Below are positions 16,879 to 25,527 of a stretch of DNA of 64,000 nucleotides, in pieces. Origin of the DNA: an uncultured Faecalicatena sp. (GTDB lineage: Bacteria; Bacillota; Clostridia; Lachnospirales; Lachnospiraceae); NCBI GenBank assembly GCA_902489075.1, contig CABTYO010000008.1, forward strand, positions 13,215 through 77,214, given 5' to 3'. Made by a program: the position numbers and the translations under genes. Each line of letters opens with the position of its first letter. Positions within the stretch are counted from its first letter, which is position 1. The notes under the pieces were generated by a model. The model had not been told where the DNA came from, searched no databases, and saw nothing but the letters and a program-made list of their open reading frames with translations.

Positions 16879-18686
16879 CACTCTTCTACCTCCCCGATTG
16901 CCCCTGACGGACACACCTGACTGCACAGGCCGCATCCATAACATAAAGAAGGCTCAATCACTACACGTCCCTCATTGACCGTGATCGCCGGGCAGCCCAG
17001 CTGGTTGATGCAGACCCTGCATTTCGTACATGCATCCTGCTTCACTTCATACAATTTTCCAGGCTTCGACACCGCAATACACGGGGACTTGAAAATAATG
17101 GCGCGCACGCCCTTTTCCCCGGATGCTCTCTTCACCGCATCCACCGCCTTGTCTAATTCCAGCGGATTCACCGTCTCGATCCAGGTAAGCCCGATGCCCT
17201 TAAGGATCTTCTCGATGCTGATCTTCGCGGCAACCTCCCCCATCATCGTAATCCCGGTTCCCGGATGCGGCTGATGCCCGGTCATTGCAGTCGTGGAATT
17301 ATCCAGCACAATCAGCACGATATCCGTCTGATTGTAAACCGCATTCACAACGCCCGTGATGCCTGATGCAAAAAAAGTAGAGTCTCCGATAAATGCAAAA
17401 TTCACTGCATCCGGCTCAATAATATGTAATCCCTGGGCAATCGTTACGTCCGCTCCCATGCACAGACATGTATCTACCATATCAAGCGGCTTCGCATTTC
17501 CCAGCGTATAACAGCCGATATCCCCGCTGAAAACAGCCTTTTTCCCGCGCATCGCCTTCTTCACCGCATAGAAAGAAGCTCTGTGCGGACATCCGGCGCA
17601 TAAGACAGGAGGTCTCACTGGAAGCTGGGGCACTGCGTCTTCCCCGGAAACTTCCTTTCCTTCCTGTGCACCGCCATTTCCCAGAAAACGCTCCAGGTCC
17701 CCGCGGATACTTTCCACACTGTTCTCCCCCGCGTTCTTCGTATCGTGGGTCAGTTTTCCACAAATCTTCACATTCAGATGATATTTGCCCGCAATCATCA
17801 GGAGTTCCTTCTCAATCACCGGGTCCAGTTCCTCTAACACAAGCACTTCATCCAGCTCTTCCATGAACTCCTTTGCCAGACGCTCCGGGAATGGATGAGG
17901 CGTACTGATCTTTAAAAACGGGACATCCTCCGGGATCACTTCGCTTGTATAGGCATAGCTCACACCGCCTGTCACAACACCCTTCCTGCCGCTGCCCTTC
18001 CTCATCTTATTCTGCGGATACGTGGAAAATACTTCCGAAAGCTCCACATTCCTTGCCTCGATCTTAATATGATTCTGATAAGAAAGCCTTGGAAAAATCA
18101 CCCAGCGCATCGTATCTTTGACAAATCCCTCAGGTTCCGGTACATCCAGCCTGGGGAGAAGTTCAATACTCACACAGGCATGACAGACTCTGGTTGTCGG
18201 CCGGAACAAAACCGGTGTCTGGTACTTTTCCGAATATTCAAATGCATCCGCGATCATCAGATATGCCTCATCCGGTGAGGACGGATCGAACACAGGAAGC
18301 TTAGAAAACTGTGCAAAGTGCCTTGTATCCTGCTCCGTCTGGGAGGAAATCGGTCCCGGGTCATCCGCGGACACGATCACCATGCCGCCCTTTACGCCCA
18401 CATAGGCAAGGCTCATCAGCGGGTCAGAAGCCACATTAAGTCCCACCTGCTTCATCGTAACCAGCGTTCTGGCCCCTGCGTATGCCGCACCCGCGCCTAC
18501 CTCCATGGCAGCCTTCTCATTCGTGGACCACTCTACATGGATGCTCCCGTCATTATGCTTCGCAACCGTCTCCAGAATCTCTGTGGAAGGCGTTCCCGGA
18601 TATCCTGCGACCATCCTGACACCCGCGCGGATTGCGCCCAGGGCAATCGCTTCATTCCCCATTACAAGCTTTCTCTCCATACTCAT
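16878..18686 (-). CDS. iorA: Indolepyruvate oxidoreductase alpha subunit
   Basis: Thiamine-diphosphate enzyme that oxidatively decarboxylates indole-, phenyl- and hydroxyphenylpyruvate to the aryl-acetyl-CoA while reducing ferredoxin. N-terminal domain: MGNEAIALGAIRAGVRMVAG YPGTPSTEI. The ThDP domain has CAGCPHRASFYAVKKA, GDIGCYTLG and GDSTFFASG. Two 4Fe-4S clusters sit at the C-terminus (CTKCRVCINQLGCP and CYGCGLCSQVCP). It is complete at 602 residues. AAGGAG precedes the ATG. It heads the iorA-iorB-paaK operon, which gives aromatic amino acid fermentation. Confidence 0.96.
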   Translation of the reverse strand: MSMERKLVMGNEAIALGAIRAGVRMVAGYPGTPSTEILETVAKHNDGSIHVEWSTNEKAAMEVGAGAAYAGARTLVTMKQVGLNVASDPLMSLAYVGVKGGMVIVSADDPGPISSQTEQDTRHFAQFSKLPVFDPSSPDEAYLMIADAFEYSEKYQTPVLFRPTTRVCHACVSIELLPRLDVPEPEGFVKDTMRWVIFPRLSYQNHIKIEARNVELSEVFSTYPQNKMRKGSGRKGVVTGGVSYAYTSEVIPEDVPFLKISTPHPFPERLAKEFMEELDEVLVLEELDPVIEKELLMIAGKYHLNVKICGKLTHDTKNAGENSVESIRGDLERFLGNGGAQEGKEVSGEDAVPQLPVRPPVLCAGCPHRASFYAVKKAMRGKKAVFSGDIGCYTLGNAKPLDMVDTCLCMGADVTIAQGLHIIEPDAVNFAFIGDSTFFASGITGVVNAVYNQTDIVLIVLDNSTTAMTGHQPHPGTGITMMGEVAAKISIEKILKGIGLTWIETVNPLELDKAVDAVKRASGEKGVRAIIFKSPCIAVSKPGKLYEVKQDACTKCRVCINQLGCPAITVNEGRVVIEPSLCYGCGLCSQVCPSGAIGEVEE

Positions 18687-18846
18687 AATCTGTCATACTC
18701 CTTTACTTTATCGTATCTGCCTGATGAGGATCAGGTAAAACAGACCGGTCCCCTGCAGATGTAATCATACAATCTATCATTTTGATATTTTACCACACTA
18801 AAGTTGAAAAATCCATATAAGAATTGAAAGAGTGGGCAACCTGTTA

Positions 18847-18875
18847 TTTACTTTACGGGACACTCAGGTTATAAT
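18847..18875 (+). promoter_or_regulatory. Promoter of the small acidic protein gene
   Basis: TTTACT (18847-18852), a 17-nt spacer, then TATAAT (18870-18875). A second TATAAT lies at 18885-18890. The start codon is at 18912. The rest of the 18687-18911 gap must also hold the divergent iorA promoter, which I could not place. Confidence 0.5.
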
Positions 18876-18911
18876 TGTCTATATTATAATGAACATGCAG
18901 GAGGAAATGGA

Positions 18912-19205
18912 ATGAAGATTTATGATTCTGTAAACAAAGTAGATGTAGAGATTTCAGGCACTAAAGACCTGATCGGACTGATGGAAAGCGGCCGCCAGGT
19001 TGACCTTTATTTTGATGAGGAGAAGACAGATGCCGACGGATATCTTACATGGGATGTGGAACACTGGTCCAGTATCGCCCCGAACCGTTATATCCGCTGC
19101 TATTCCCTGAAAGGCAAAGTTCTCGGTGAATCCACAGGTCATAATAATTACGATCTGGAAAATGATTTCAAACCAGATAAAGCCGTCAAAATAGAGCTCA
19201 GCTAA
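18912..19205 (+). CDS. Small acidic protein of unknown function
   Basis: A 97-residue soluble protein with no signal peptide or membrane segment. The strong ribosome site AGGAGGAAATGGA and the upstream promoter support expression. It is rich in Asp/Glu and aromatic residues (YLTWDVEHWSSIAPNRYIRC) and looks like a small beta-rich domain. I do not recognise the family. It is monocistronic. Confidence 0.7.
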   Translation: MKIYDSVNKVDVEISGTKDLIGLMESGRQVDLYFDEEKTDADGYLTWDVEHWSSIAPNRYIRCYSLKGKVLGESTGHNNYDLENDFKPDKAVKIELS

Positions 19206-19240
19206 CCCGTAACTACATAGATCCAAAAGCAGACCATTCA

Positions 19241-19290
19241 AAAAGGCTGCGTTTGTGGACAGATTCCTCATCCGTCCAGAACGCAGCCTT
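19241..19290 (-). terminator. Terminator of the lipoprotein gene
   Basis: AAGGCTGCGTT and AACGCAGCCTT arms, plus an inner GTGGAC/GTCCAG-like pair, form a hairpin. On the minus strand it is followed by TTTTTG. It could also serve the plus-strand gene that ends at 19205. Confidence 0.65.
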
Positions 19291-19318
19291 ACATATTTCC
19301 CTGTTTCAAAACCGGCTT

Positions 19319-19762
19319 CTATCTGTTTTTTGTAGTATCATCAGCCTTATTGTCATCATTGATGTTCTTATCGTTTGTATTTCTGTCATCCAGATTATCC
19401 CTGTTCGTGCCATTGTCGTTTGTAAGATCACCAGTCGCATTGTCAATACCGTCTGTAACATCATCTACCACATCATCCACAACTCCGTCACCATTTCTGT
19501 CTCTCATATCCGTTCCGTCAGTTGCATCATTCGTGTTCGTATCATTCTTGTTGGCGTCATTCTTGTTCGCATCATTCTTGTTAGCGTCATTCTTATTGGC
19601 ATCATTCTTGTTGGCACCATTCTTGTCAGTATTGTCCTTATTCGTATCCGTTGTCGTATTGTTCACGCCATCATTCGTGTTCTTGTCTGTCCCACACGCA
19701 GTCACACCACAGAGAACCCCTGCACACATCATTAACAATAAAAACTTTTTAATTTTTTTCAT
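19319..19762 (-). CDS. Asn/Asp-rich repeat lipoprotein
   Basis: Predicted secreted lipoprotein. A charged start (MKKIKKF) and hydrophobic core lead to the lipobox GVTACG, with the acylated Cys about 22 residues in. The mature part is low complexity: at least four NDANK-type pentapeptides in a row (about residues 55-75), then Asp/Asn/Thr-rich sequence with no globular domain. It resembles a cell-surface spacer. The ATG at 19762 is preferred to 19768, since GGGAG is 7 nt before it. The coding repeat is a 15-bp tandem at DNA level, prone to slippage. Function unknown. Confidence 0.75.
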   Translation of the reverse strand: MKKIKKFLLLMMCAGVLCGVTACGTDKNTNDGVNNTTTDTNKDNTDKNGANKNDANKNDANKNDANKNDANKNDTNTNDATDGTDMRDRNGDGVVDDVVDDVTDGIDNATGDLTNDNGTNRDNLDDRNTNDKNINDDNKADDTTKNR

Positions 19763-19880
19763 TTTCATTCTCCCTTTTCATAAATATTCTTGTGTTAGTA
19801 ATATTTGCAAAAACACGCACAATATGTCTGGGAAATTTTTCAAGAAAATTTTTAGGGAGTGAGTTTTTGGGGAGGAGATG

Positions 19881-20229
19881 AGGGGACGCCTGCCAGGAGG
19901 GAGAAGGAAGGAGGCAAAGCCGAGTCTTCCGGCTTACCGTTCGTGAAGCGGCACTAAATGAGAAGCGGGCGGATTTTGCCGCACATGACAATTCGCCGTG
20001 TTTGCCTGATGCAAACGCGGCTCAGCTGTCATTGGAATTTGATTTTGGAAAATCAAATTCCATCGGCAAAATCCACCCGCTTCTCATTAAGTGCCGCTAA
20101 CACTCTCTCAGATGCTGGAAGACTCGGCTTCGCCTCCTTCCTTCTCCCTCCCGGCAGGCTGGCTTCATCCGGACGGTAGAAAAGCTCGCTTCCGTGGGGG
20201 AATTTAGACCGGGGCGGCGGATTGAGTCG
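19881..20229 (+). ncRNA. Large fork-hairpin element E1 (candidate structured RNA)
   Basis: No coding function. The 5' block is AGGGGACGCC. Outer stem: 19889-19930 pairs with 20117-20158. Middle stem: 19948-19981 pairs with 20064-20097. The inner fork has hairpin H1 (19995-20021, loop CCTGATG) and hairpin H2 (20033-20062, loop TTTTGGAAAA). The 3' tail starts GCTGGCTTCATCCGGACGG at 20158, then GTGGGGG and the block TAGACCGGGGC..CGGATTGAGTCG to 20229. It faces E2 tail to tail. The 52-bp gap to E2 shows nothing else. Whether it is transcribed is unknown. Confidence 0.7.
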
Positions 20230-20280
20230 CGAGAACGCTACAGCCTTTTGTAATCAGATATATCCGTCCTGACAATTCCA

Positions 20281-20640
20281 TCCGCTTTCCTTCGCAGAGG
20301 CTTCCCCAAGCAAACTTTTTACCTGCCGGATGCCCCAGCTCCGCAGGAGCCGGGCAGGGAGTTCTGGGTGGGGCTGTGTGTGTCTTTTCAAATGTCTTTA
20401 AGCGCGCCTACCGGCAGTTAAAGGAAAAACGGGAAAAACAGAGGTCAGAATTCGCCGTACAACGGCGTAATTCTGCAGCCTACTTGCGGAGAAATCATCA
20501 GGATTTCTCCGCATATAGGCTGGTGCCTCTGTTTTTCCCGTTTTTGCTTTTACTGCCGGTTTGCAAGCGGTGCGACATTCGAAAAGACACATACAGCCCC
20601 GCCCAGAGCTCCCTGCCCGGATCCTGTGGAGCGTCCCCCT
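20281..20640 (-). ncRNA. Large fork-hairpin element E2 (candidate structured RNA)
   Basis: Read on the minus strand, the 5' block GGGGGACGCTCC begins 10 nt after the TAG stop of the sigma factor gene. Outer stem: 20575-20632 with 20338-20395. Middle stem: 20527-20559 with 20411-20443. Inner fork: H1 at 20488-20510 with loop CCTGATG, then H2 at 20446-20475 with loop GTTGTAC. The 3' tail reads GCTGGGGCATCCGGCAGG followed by GCTTGGGGAAGCC. Short open frames across it are products of the inverted repeats. Confidence 0.7.
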
Positions 20641-20649
20641 TCCGCACTC

Positions 20650-21516
20650 CTAACGTTTGCTCCCCGCCTCCCTCATTTTCAGCATGGCCTGTTTCTCGAT
20701 CTGTCCGACTTGTTCTTCTCTGATTCCCAGCTTTTCCGCAACTTCTTCCGGGGTGTGTGCTTTCCCGTCGTTCAGGCCGAAACGCATGCGTATGATATCT
20801 TTCTCCTGCTCGCTGAGATGAGTTAGAAGTTCTTCTACTTCTTCTTTGCGGATCAGGGATGCTACGGCATCCTCTGCGGCATCTCTTTCTTCCTCTGTAT
20901 CTTCTGAATCCGGGTCCTCTTCGTCTGTGAAGCCATTTTCTGCGAAATCAGGGTTCTTTAACATGGCCAGAATATTCTCCACCTCTTCTTGTGTCTTATC
21001 TCCCAGCTTTGCCGCTATCTCAGATGCACTTGGCTCTTTGCCGGATTCCTGGCGAAGGTTACGTGCCGTGGTCTGTACTTTTTTCATATTCTCTGCTACA
21101 AAGGCAGGGACTTTAATCTCTTCGCCCAGTTCCTCGACTGCTCTTTTCATCTCTTCCCTGATATAAGGGGCAGCGAACTCGGAAAAACGCACTTCTTCTG
21201 TACCCTGGTACTGTGCCGATGCCTGCATCAGGCCGATATTTCCTTCCTGGATCAGATCCATGAACTGCACCCTGCTCCCGATATATTCGCTGGCTATGGA
21301 TACCACCAGGCTTAAGTTCGCCTCTTCCAGCCGCTGCCTCGCATCCATGTCACCTCTGGCAATGCGTTCACCCAGGGCTTTCTCTTCTTCGGCGCCAAGC
21401 GGCGGAATCTGCTCGATCTCTTTCAGATAAATCTTCAGCGGCTCCGATGCCTCCACGTTATCGGGAATCGAAATATCATCTATCATTGTTTCTATACTTT
21501 CCATGTTGTCTTTCAT
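20650..21516 (-). CDS. Sigma-70 family RNA polymerase sigma factor, divergent
   Basis: Sigma-70 architecture: region 1.2 (EPLKIYLKEIEQIPPL), region 2 (ANLSLVVSIASEYIG, FMDLIQEGNIGLMQA), region 3, an acidic insert near residue 200, and region 4 with EQEKDIIRMRFGLNDG and the helix-turn-helix HTPEEVAEKLGIREEQVGQIE. The -10 melting segment normally reads like FSTYATWWIRQA; here it is FSEFAAPYIREEMKRA, with the tryptophan pair gone. At 288 residues it is shorter than RpoD. It is probably an alternative sigma of the RpoD lineage with changed promoter preference. Its regulon is not evident. Confidence 0.85.
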   Translation of the reverse strand: MKDNMESIETMIDDISIPDNVEASEPLKIYLKEIEQIPPLGAEEEKALGERIARGDMDARQRLEEANLSLVVSIASEYIGSRVQFMDLIQEGNIGLMQASAQYQGTEEVRFSEFAAPYIREEMKRAVEELGEEIKVPAFVAENMKKVQTTARNLRQESGKEPSASEIAAKLGDKTQEEVENILAMLKNPDFAENGFTDEEDPDSEDTEEERDAAEDAVASLIRKEEVEELLTHLSEQEKDIIRMRFGLNDGKAHTPEEVAEKLGIREEQVGQIEKQAMLKMREAGSKR

Positions 21517-21553
21517 ACCTCTCCTGCCGGGTTCCGTGAAAAATCATACTACC

Positions 21554-23506
21554 CTATATTTTTTCAATAATCTCACCGCTTCTGTATGCTGCCAGAAGCC
21601 GTTCCAGATCTGCCACCTGTTCCTTCATATCTTTTCCGGTATCTGTGTCACCTACCAGACGGCGCTCCACCACCCGCTTGACTACCATATATTCGGAGTG
21701 GATATCGCTCTCCTTCTGGATCGCTGCCTCCGTTGACTCGAATGGCTCATGCGCCACAAGGAGCAGACCATAGGAGTTATAGATCAGCGTATATCCTGCG
21801 ATCCCGGTCTCTTTCTGATACGCCTTGGAGAAACCGCCGTCAATGACCAGCACCTTGCCTCTGCACTTGATCGGGCTCTCCCCGTTCTTGCGCTTAACCG
21901 GAACGTGTCCGTTTACAATATGGGCCCCCTGCGGATCCAGACCAAATTCGGTCATAATATGATCCACAACCGATTCCTTTTCCAGCAGATAATAATACGG
22001 ATTCTTCTTCTCTACATGCGTCTCCTTCTCTGCCAGGAAGTATCTCTCAAATGTCGCCATCTTATCCTTGCCGAATAACGGTGAATTCGGGTGCAGCCAG
22101 ATATACCACATGATATCCCTGCCGTTTTCCCTATCCTCCTCATTCAACGCAAAGAATCCTTTCCTGAGATAACGGTCCAGCGCATCATAAAGAGAACGCC
22201 CCTTAAACTTCTTGCCAAACAGGTCTACTTCCTTTAAACTGCCGTCCTCATTGAGCGGCACACAGCCGTGATATAACAGATTGTTATTGAACACCTTGTA
22301 AAGACCGCCCTTGGCCAGCAGGAAACGCATATGCTCCTGCAGCTTCTCACAGCCCGTGAATGCACGTTCCAGACGGTCCATCACTTCTTCCTCTTCCTCG
22401 GAAAGCTTATAGGGATCTTTCGGGTCTATGGTTGGGAAATTCGTATCCAGAAGCTGATATTCCTTTCCATTCAGGGTGATGGTTCCCTTTTCATAATTGA
22501 TCCGGTGCAGAAGTGCTCTGTCATCCAGCCCGAACTCTTTCTGACGGCGGATGATCTGTCCCTCCACTTTAAACTGGATAATGGAGATTGCCTTGTGCAT
22601 CCGAAGATCCATCTCCATCTCCGCCTGATTCGGATTCTCCACTCCCTTTAATGCAAAACAGGTGCACGGATCATCCCCATAGGTCCTCAGGGCAAATGTT
22701 GCCAGAGGAAGCAGGTTGATCCCGTATCCATCCTCCAGGATGTCCAGATTACCATATCTTGCACAGATACGGATCACATTGGCCATGCAGCCCCTCTGTC
22801 CTGTAGCCGCGCCCATCCACAGAACGTCATGGTTTCCCCACTGGATATCCACAGAATGATAACTTCTCAGCTTATCCATAATGATATGAGGTCCCGGACC
22901 TCTGTCGTAAATATCGCCTACGATATGTAAATGGTCTACAACCAGACGCTGGATCAGCTCTGAGATCGCTATGATGAAGTCCTCTGCCCGCCCGATCCTG
23001 ATGATCGTCATTATAATCTCACTGTAATAGGACTCTTTATCACTTAACTCCGCCTTCTCCGTGATCAGTTCCTCGATCACATAGGCAAAATCCTTCGGAA
23101 GAGCCTTGCGTACCTTCGAACGGGTGTACTTGCTCGCCGCACGCTTGCTGACCTCGATCAGACGGTACAGATTAATCTTGTACCAGTCCTCCATATTGGT
23201 CTCCACCTTTTTTACCTGCGCCATCTTATCCTTCGGATAATAGATCAGTGTAGCCAGAGACTGCTTGTCCCTGGAACTCAAAGTATGGCCGAACACATCA
23301 TCAATCTTTCTCCTGACAGAACCCGAACCGTTCTTCAACACATGATTAAACGCCTCGTATTCCCCATGGATATCTGTCAGGAAATGCTCTGTCCCCTTTG
23401 GCAGGTTCAGAATTGCCTGCAGATTGATAATCTCTGTAGATGCTGCTGCGATCGTCGGGTAAAGGTCCGACAATCTCTCCAAATATCTGGTTTCCAGATC
23501 CTTCAT
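21554..23506 (-). CDS. fbp: Fructose-1,6-bisphosphatase class III
   Basis: Gluconeogenic phosphatase of the Firmicutes-specific class III, related to calcineurin-like metallophosphoesterases. Metal-binding motifs: FLTDIHGEYEAF, HIVGDIYDRGPGP, QWGNHDVLWMGAA and later NGHVPVKRKNGE with VIDGGFSKAY. At 650 residues it matches the family length. GGGAG lies about 10 nt before the ATG. It is a single gene; the gap to dapB is 129 bp. Confidence 0.96.
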   Translation of the reverse strand: MKDLETRYLERLSDLYPTIAAASTEIINLQAILNLPKGTEHFLTDIHGEYEAFNHVLKNGSGSVRRKIDDVFGHTLSSRDKQSLATLIYYPKDKMAQVKKVETNMEDWYKINLYRLIEVSKRAASKYTRSKVRKALPKDFAYVIEELITEKAELSDKESYYSEIIMTIIRIGRAEDFIIAISELIQRLVVDHLHIVGDIYDRGPGPHIIMDKLRSYHSVDIQWGNHDVLWMGAATGQRGCMANVIRICARYGNLDILEDGYGINLLPLATFALRTYGDDPCTCFALKGVENPNQAEMEMDLRMHKAISIIQFKVEGQIIRRQKEFGLDDRALLHRINYEKGTITLNGKEYQLLDTNFPTIDPKDPYKLSEEEEEVMDRLERAFTGCEKLQEHMRFLLAKGGLYKVFNNNLLYHGCVPLNEDGSLKEVDLFGKKFKGRSLYDALDRYLRKGFFALNEEDRENGRDIMWYIWLHPNSPLFGKDKMATFERYFLAEKETHVEKKNPYYYLLEKESVVDHIMTEFGLDPQGAHIVNGHVPVKRKNGESPIKCRGKVLVIDGGFSKAYQKETGIAGYTLIYNSYGLLLVAHEPFESTEAAIQKESDIHSEYMVVKRVVERRLVGDTDTGKDMKEQVADLERLLAAYRSGEIIEKI

Positions 23507-23635
23507 GCTGCTTTTTCTCCCTTTTTCATAAAATCAAAACAGTGTGTTTTGCTCCTGTCCCCTTTTTCTTCAAAACAGGCTGATTCGAAATCTCTTCCTT
23601 CTGGTCAGACATTCCCGAAATCACCTTCCTTTCTG

Positions 23636-24394
23636 TCAGAACTGGATCACATCCCCCATATCATACATTCCCGCCGGCTGTCCTGCCAGGAACTTTGCCG
23701 CCTCCACAGCGCCTTTTCCAAAGACACTTCTGGAATAAGCAGTATGCTTGAATTCAATCACTTCATCCGGTCCTGCAAAGATCACTTCATGTTCACCCAC
23801 GATCGTACCTGCCCGCACCGCAGAAATGCCCATCTCTTTTGCATCTCTTTTTTTGCGGACCTGGCTTCTGTCATAGACATAAGTATACTCGTTATTCAGG
23901 GCGGCATTCATGGAATCTGCCAGCGCCAGTGCGGTTCCGCTCGGTGCGTCGACCTTCTGGTTATGATGCTTCTCCACAAGCTCAATATCGTATCCTGCCG
24001 GGGCAAGCACCCTGGCTGCATCCTTCAAAAGCTTTAAGAGAAGATTGATTCCCATGGACATATTGGCAGACTTTAATACCGCGATCTTTTTGGAAACCTC
24101 CTGTACCTTCCCAAGCTGTTCTTCGGAAAGACCTGTTGTGCACAGTACAACCGGAATCTCCTTTCTGACACAATAATCCAGCAGGGCATCCACTGCCCCT
24201 GCATTGGAAAAATCAATGACAACATCCACGTCCACGTCACATGCATCAATACTCTCAAAAACCGGATAATCATTCGCAATTCCAGTATATGCGTCGACTC
24301 CTGCAGCGATCTCAAGCTGCTCATCCGCCTTGATCAGCCCTGTGATCATCTGCCCCATCTTTCCATTACATCCATGCATTAATACTTTTAACAT
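23636..24394 (-). CDS. dapB: 4-hydroxy-tetrahydrodipicolinate reductase
   Basis: Second committed step of the diaminopimelate/lysine pathway. N-terminal dinucleotide fold: VLMHGCNGKMGQMI. Active-site segment: VEKHHNQKVDAPSGTAL, with the His pair and Lys typical of DapB. It has 252 residues. AGGAGGAACATAAA precedes the ATG. It lies downstream of dapA on the same strand with a 143-bp gap, in which a partial inverted repeat (24431-24474) could be a pause or processing site. Confidence 0.96.
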   Translation of the reverse strand: MLKVLMHGCNGKMGQMITGLIKADEQLEIAAGVDAYTGIANDYPVFESIDACDVDVDVVIDFSNAGAVDALLDYCVRKEIPVVLCTTGLSEEQLGKVQEVSKKIAVLKSANMSMGINLLLKLLKDAARVLAPAGYDIELVEKHHNQKVDAPSGTALALADSMNAALNNEYTYVYDRSQVRKKRDAKEMGISAVRAGTIVGEHEVIFAGPDEVIEFKHTAYSRSVFGKGAVEAAKFLAGQPAGMYDMGDVIQF

Positions 24395-24537
24395 TTTATG
24401 TTCCTCCTGTATTTTATCTTTTACTTTGCAGTGTATCCTTCATAAGGGAAATTACTTATATGAAAAAGGATACCACATTTGAGTGCTTTCCTCAATGTAT
24501 GATATCCCTTTAACAATCATATTCCAGTATTCACCTG

Positions 24538-25428
24538 TTATACAAGCTTAATCCCAAAATCTTCCATAGCCTTCGCAAGCTTAACTGTGTTGGCTTCTGT
24601 CAGTTCTGTAAGAGGCATACGCACTCCTCCGACCTGCATTCCCATCAGGTTCACAGCCTTCTTGACCGGAATCGGGTTCACTTCACAGAACAGCTGCTGG
24701 ATCAGCGGCAGTGCCTTCAGCTGAAGTGCACGGCTTCCTTCCAGGTCACCCTCGAAGAACTTCGCACAGATATCATGCGTCTCCCGCGGTGCAACATTCG
24801 ATAATACGGAGATGACACCCTTACCGCCAAGTGCCAGAAGAGGTACGATCTGGTCGTCATTACCTGAGTAAAGGTCTACCTTCCCGTCGGTCAGCTGCAT
24901 GATCTTTGCAACCTGTGAAATATCTCCGGATGCTTCCTTCACTCCTACAATATTCTCAACTTCACTTACAAGCTGTGCGACTGTCGCCGGCTCGATATTC
25001 ATGCCTGTTCTGCTCTTCACACTGTATAAAATAATCGGTGCCTTCGCTTCGGCAGCAATTGCTTTATAATGTGCCACAAGGCCTGCCTGTGTTGCTTTAT
25101 TATAATAAGGAGTCACAAGGAGCAGTCCGTCCGCACCCGCTTCGGCTGCGTCTTTAGACATCTCGATTGCTGTGCGCGTACAATTGGAACCTGTTCCCGC
25201 GATCACCGGGATTCGCTGCTTCGTACGCTCTATCGTAAACTTAATGCATTCCATATGCTCTTCTTCTGTTAAAGTAGAAGATTCGCCAGTTGTACCACAA
25301 ATAATAATACTGTCCGTACCATTCTCGCAGTGATAATCAATCAACTCATCCAGCTTATCATAGTTGACGCTCCCATCTTCGTGAAATGGGGTGATAATCG
25401 CTACTCCGGCTCCTTTAAATATTGACAT
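24538..25428 (-). CDS. dapA: 4-hydroxy-tetrahydrodipicolinate synthase
   Basis: Condenses pyruvate with aspartate semialdehyde. It is a TIM barrel of the DapA/NAL family: GTTGESSTLTEEEH, VIAGTGSN, and Schiff-base lysine in IVGVKEASGD. The usual YNVPxRTG segment reads YSVKSRTGMNI here, an unusual change beside the catalytic tyrosine. The frame is open to 25452, but AGGAGG six bases before ATG 25428 fixes the start (MSIFKGAGVAIITPF), giving 296 residues. Paired with dapB. Confidence 0.94.
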   Translation of the reverse strand: MSIFKGAGVAIITPFHEDGSVNYDKLDELIDYHCENGTDSIIICGTTGESSTLTEEEHMECIKFTIERTKQRIPVIAGTGSNCTRTAIEMSKDAAEAGADGLLLVTPYYNKATQAGLVAHYKAIAAEAKAPIILYSVKSRTGMNIEPATVAQLVSEVENIVGVKEASGDISQVAKIMQLTDGKVDLYSGNDDQIVPLLALGGKGVISVLSNVAPRETHDICAKFFEGDLEGSRALQLKALPLIQQLFCEVNPIPVKKAVNLMGMQVGGVRMPLTELTEANTVKLAKAMEDFGIKLV

Positions 25429-25527
25429 ATACATCCTCCTAATCTTAAACACTTATCTTTCCAAAGTTTAACATTAAATAGGTCTGCTGTCAACGTACTG
25501 AACAAAGAAACGTGTTGAACAGTACTT

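Noticed and set aside
19555..19630. Short regular repeats that could suggest a CRISPR
   Set aside because: They are contiguous 15-bp coding repeats without spacers.
19958..20723. Several plus- and minus-strand open frames across E1 and E2
   Set aside because: They arise from the inverted repeats, lack ribosome sites and are not shared between copies of the element.
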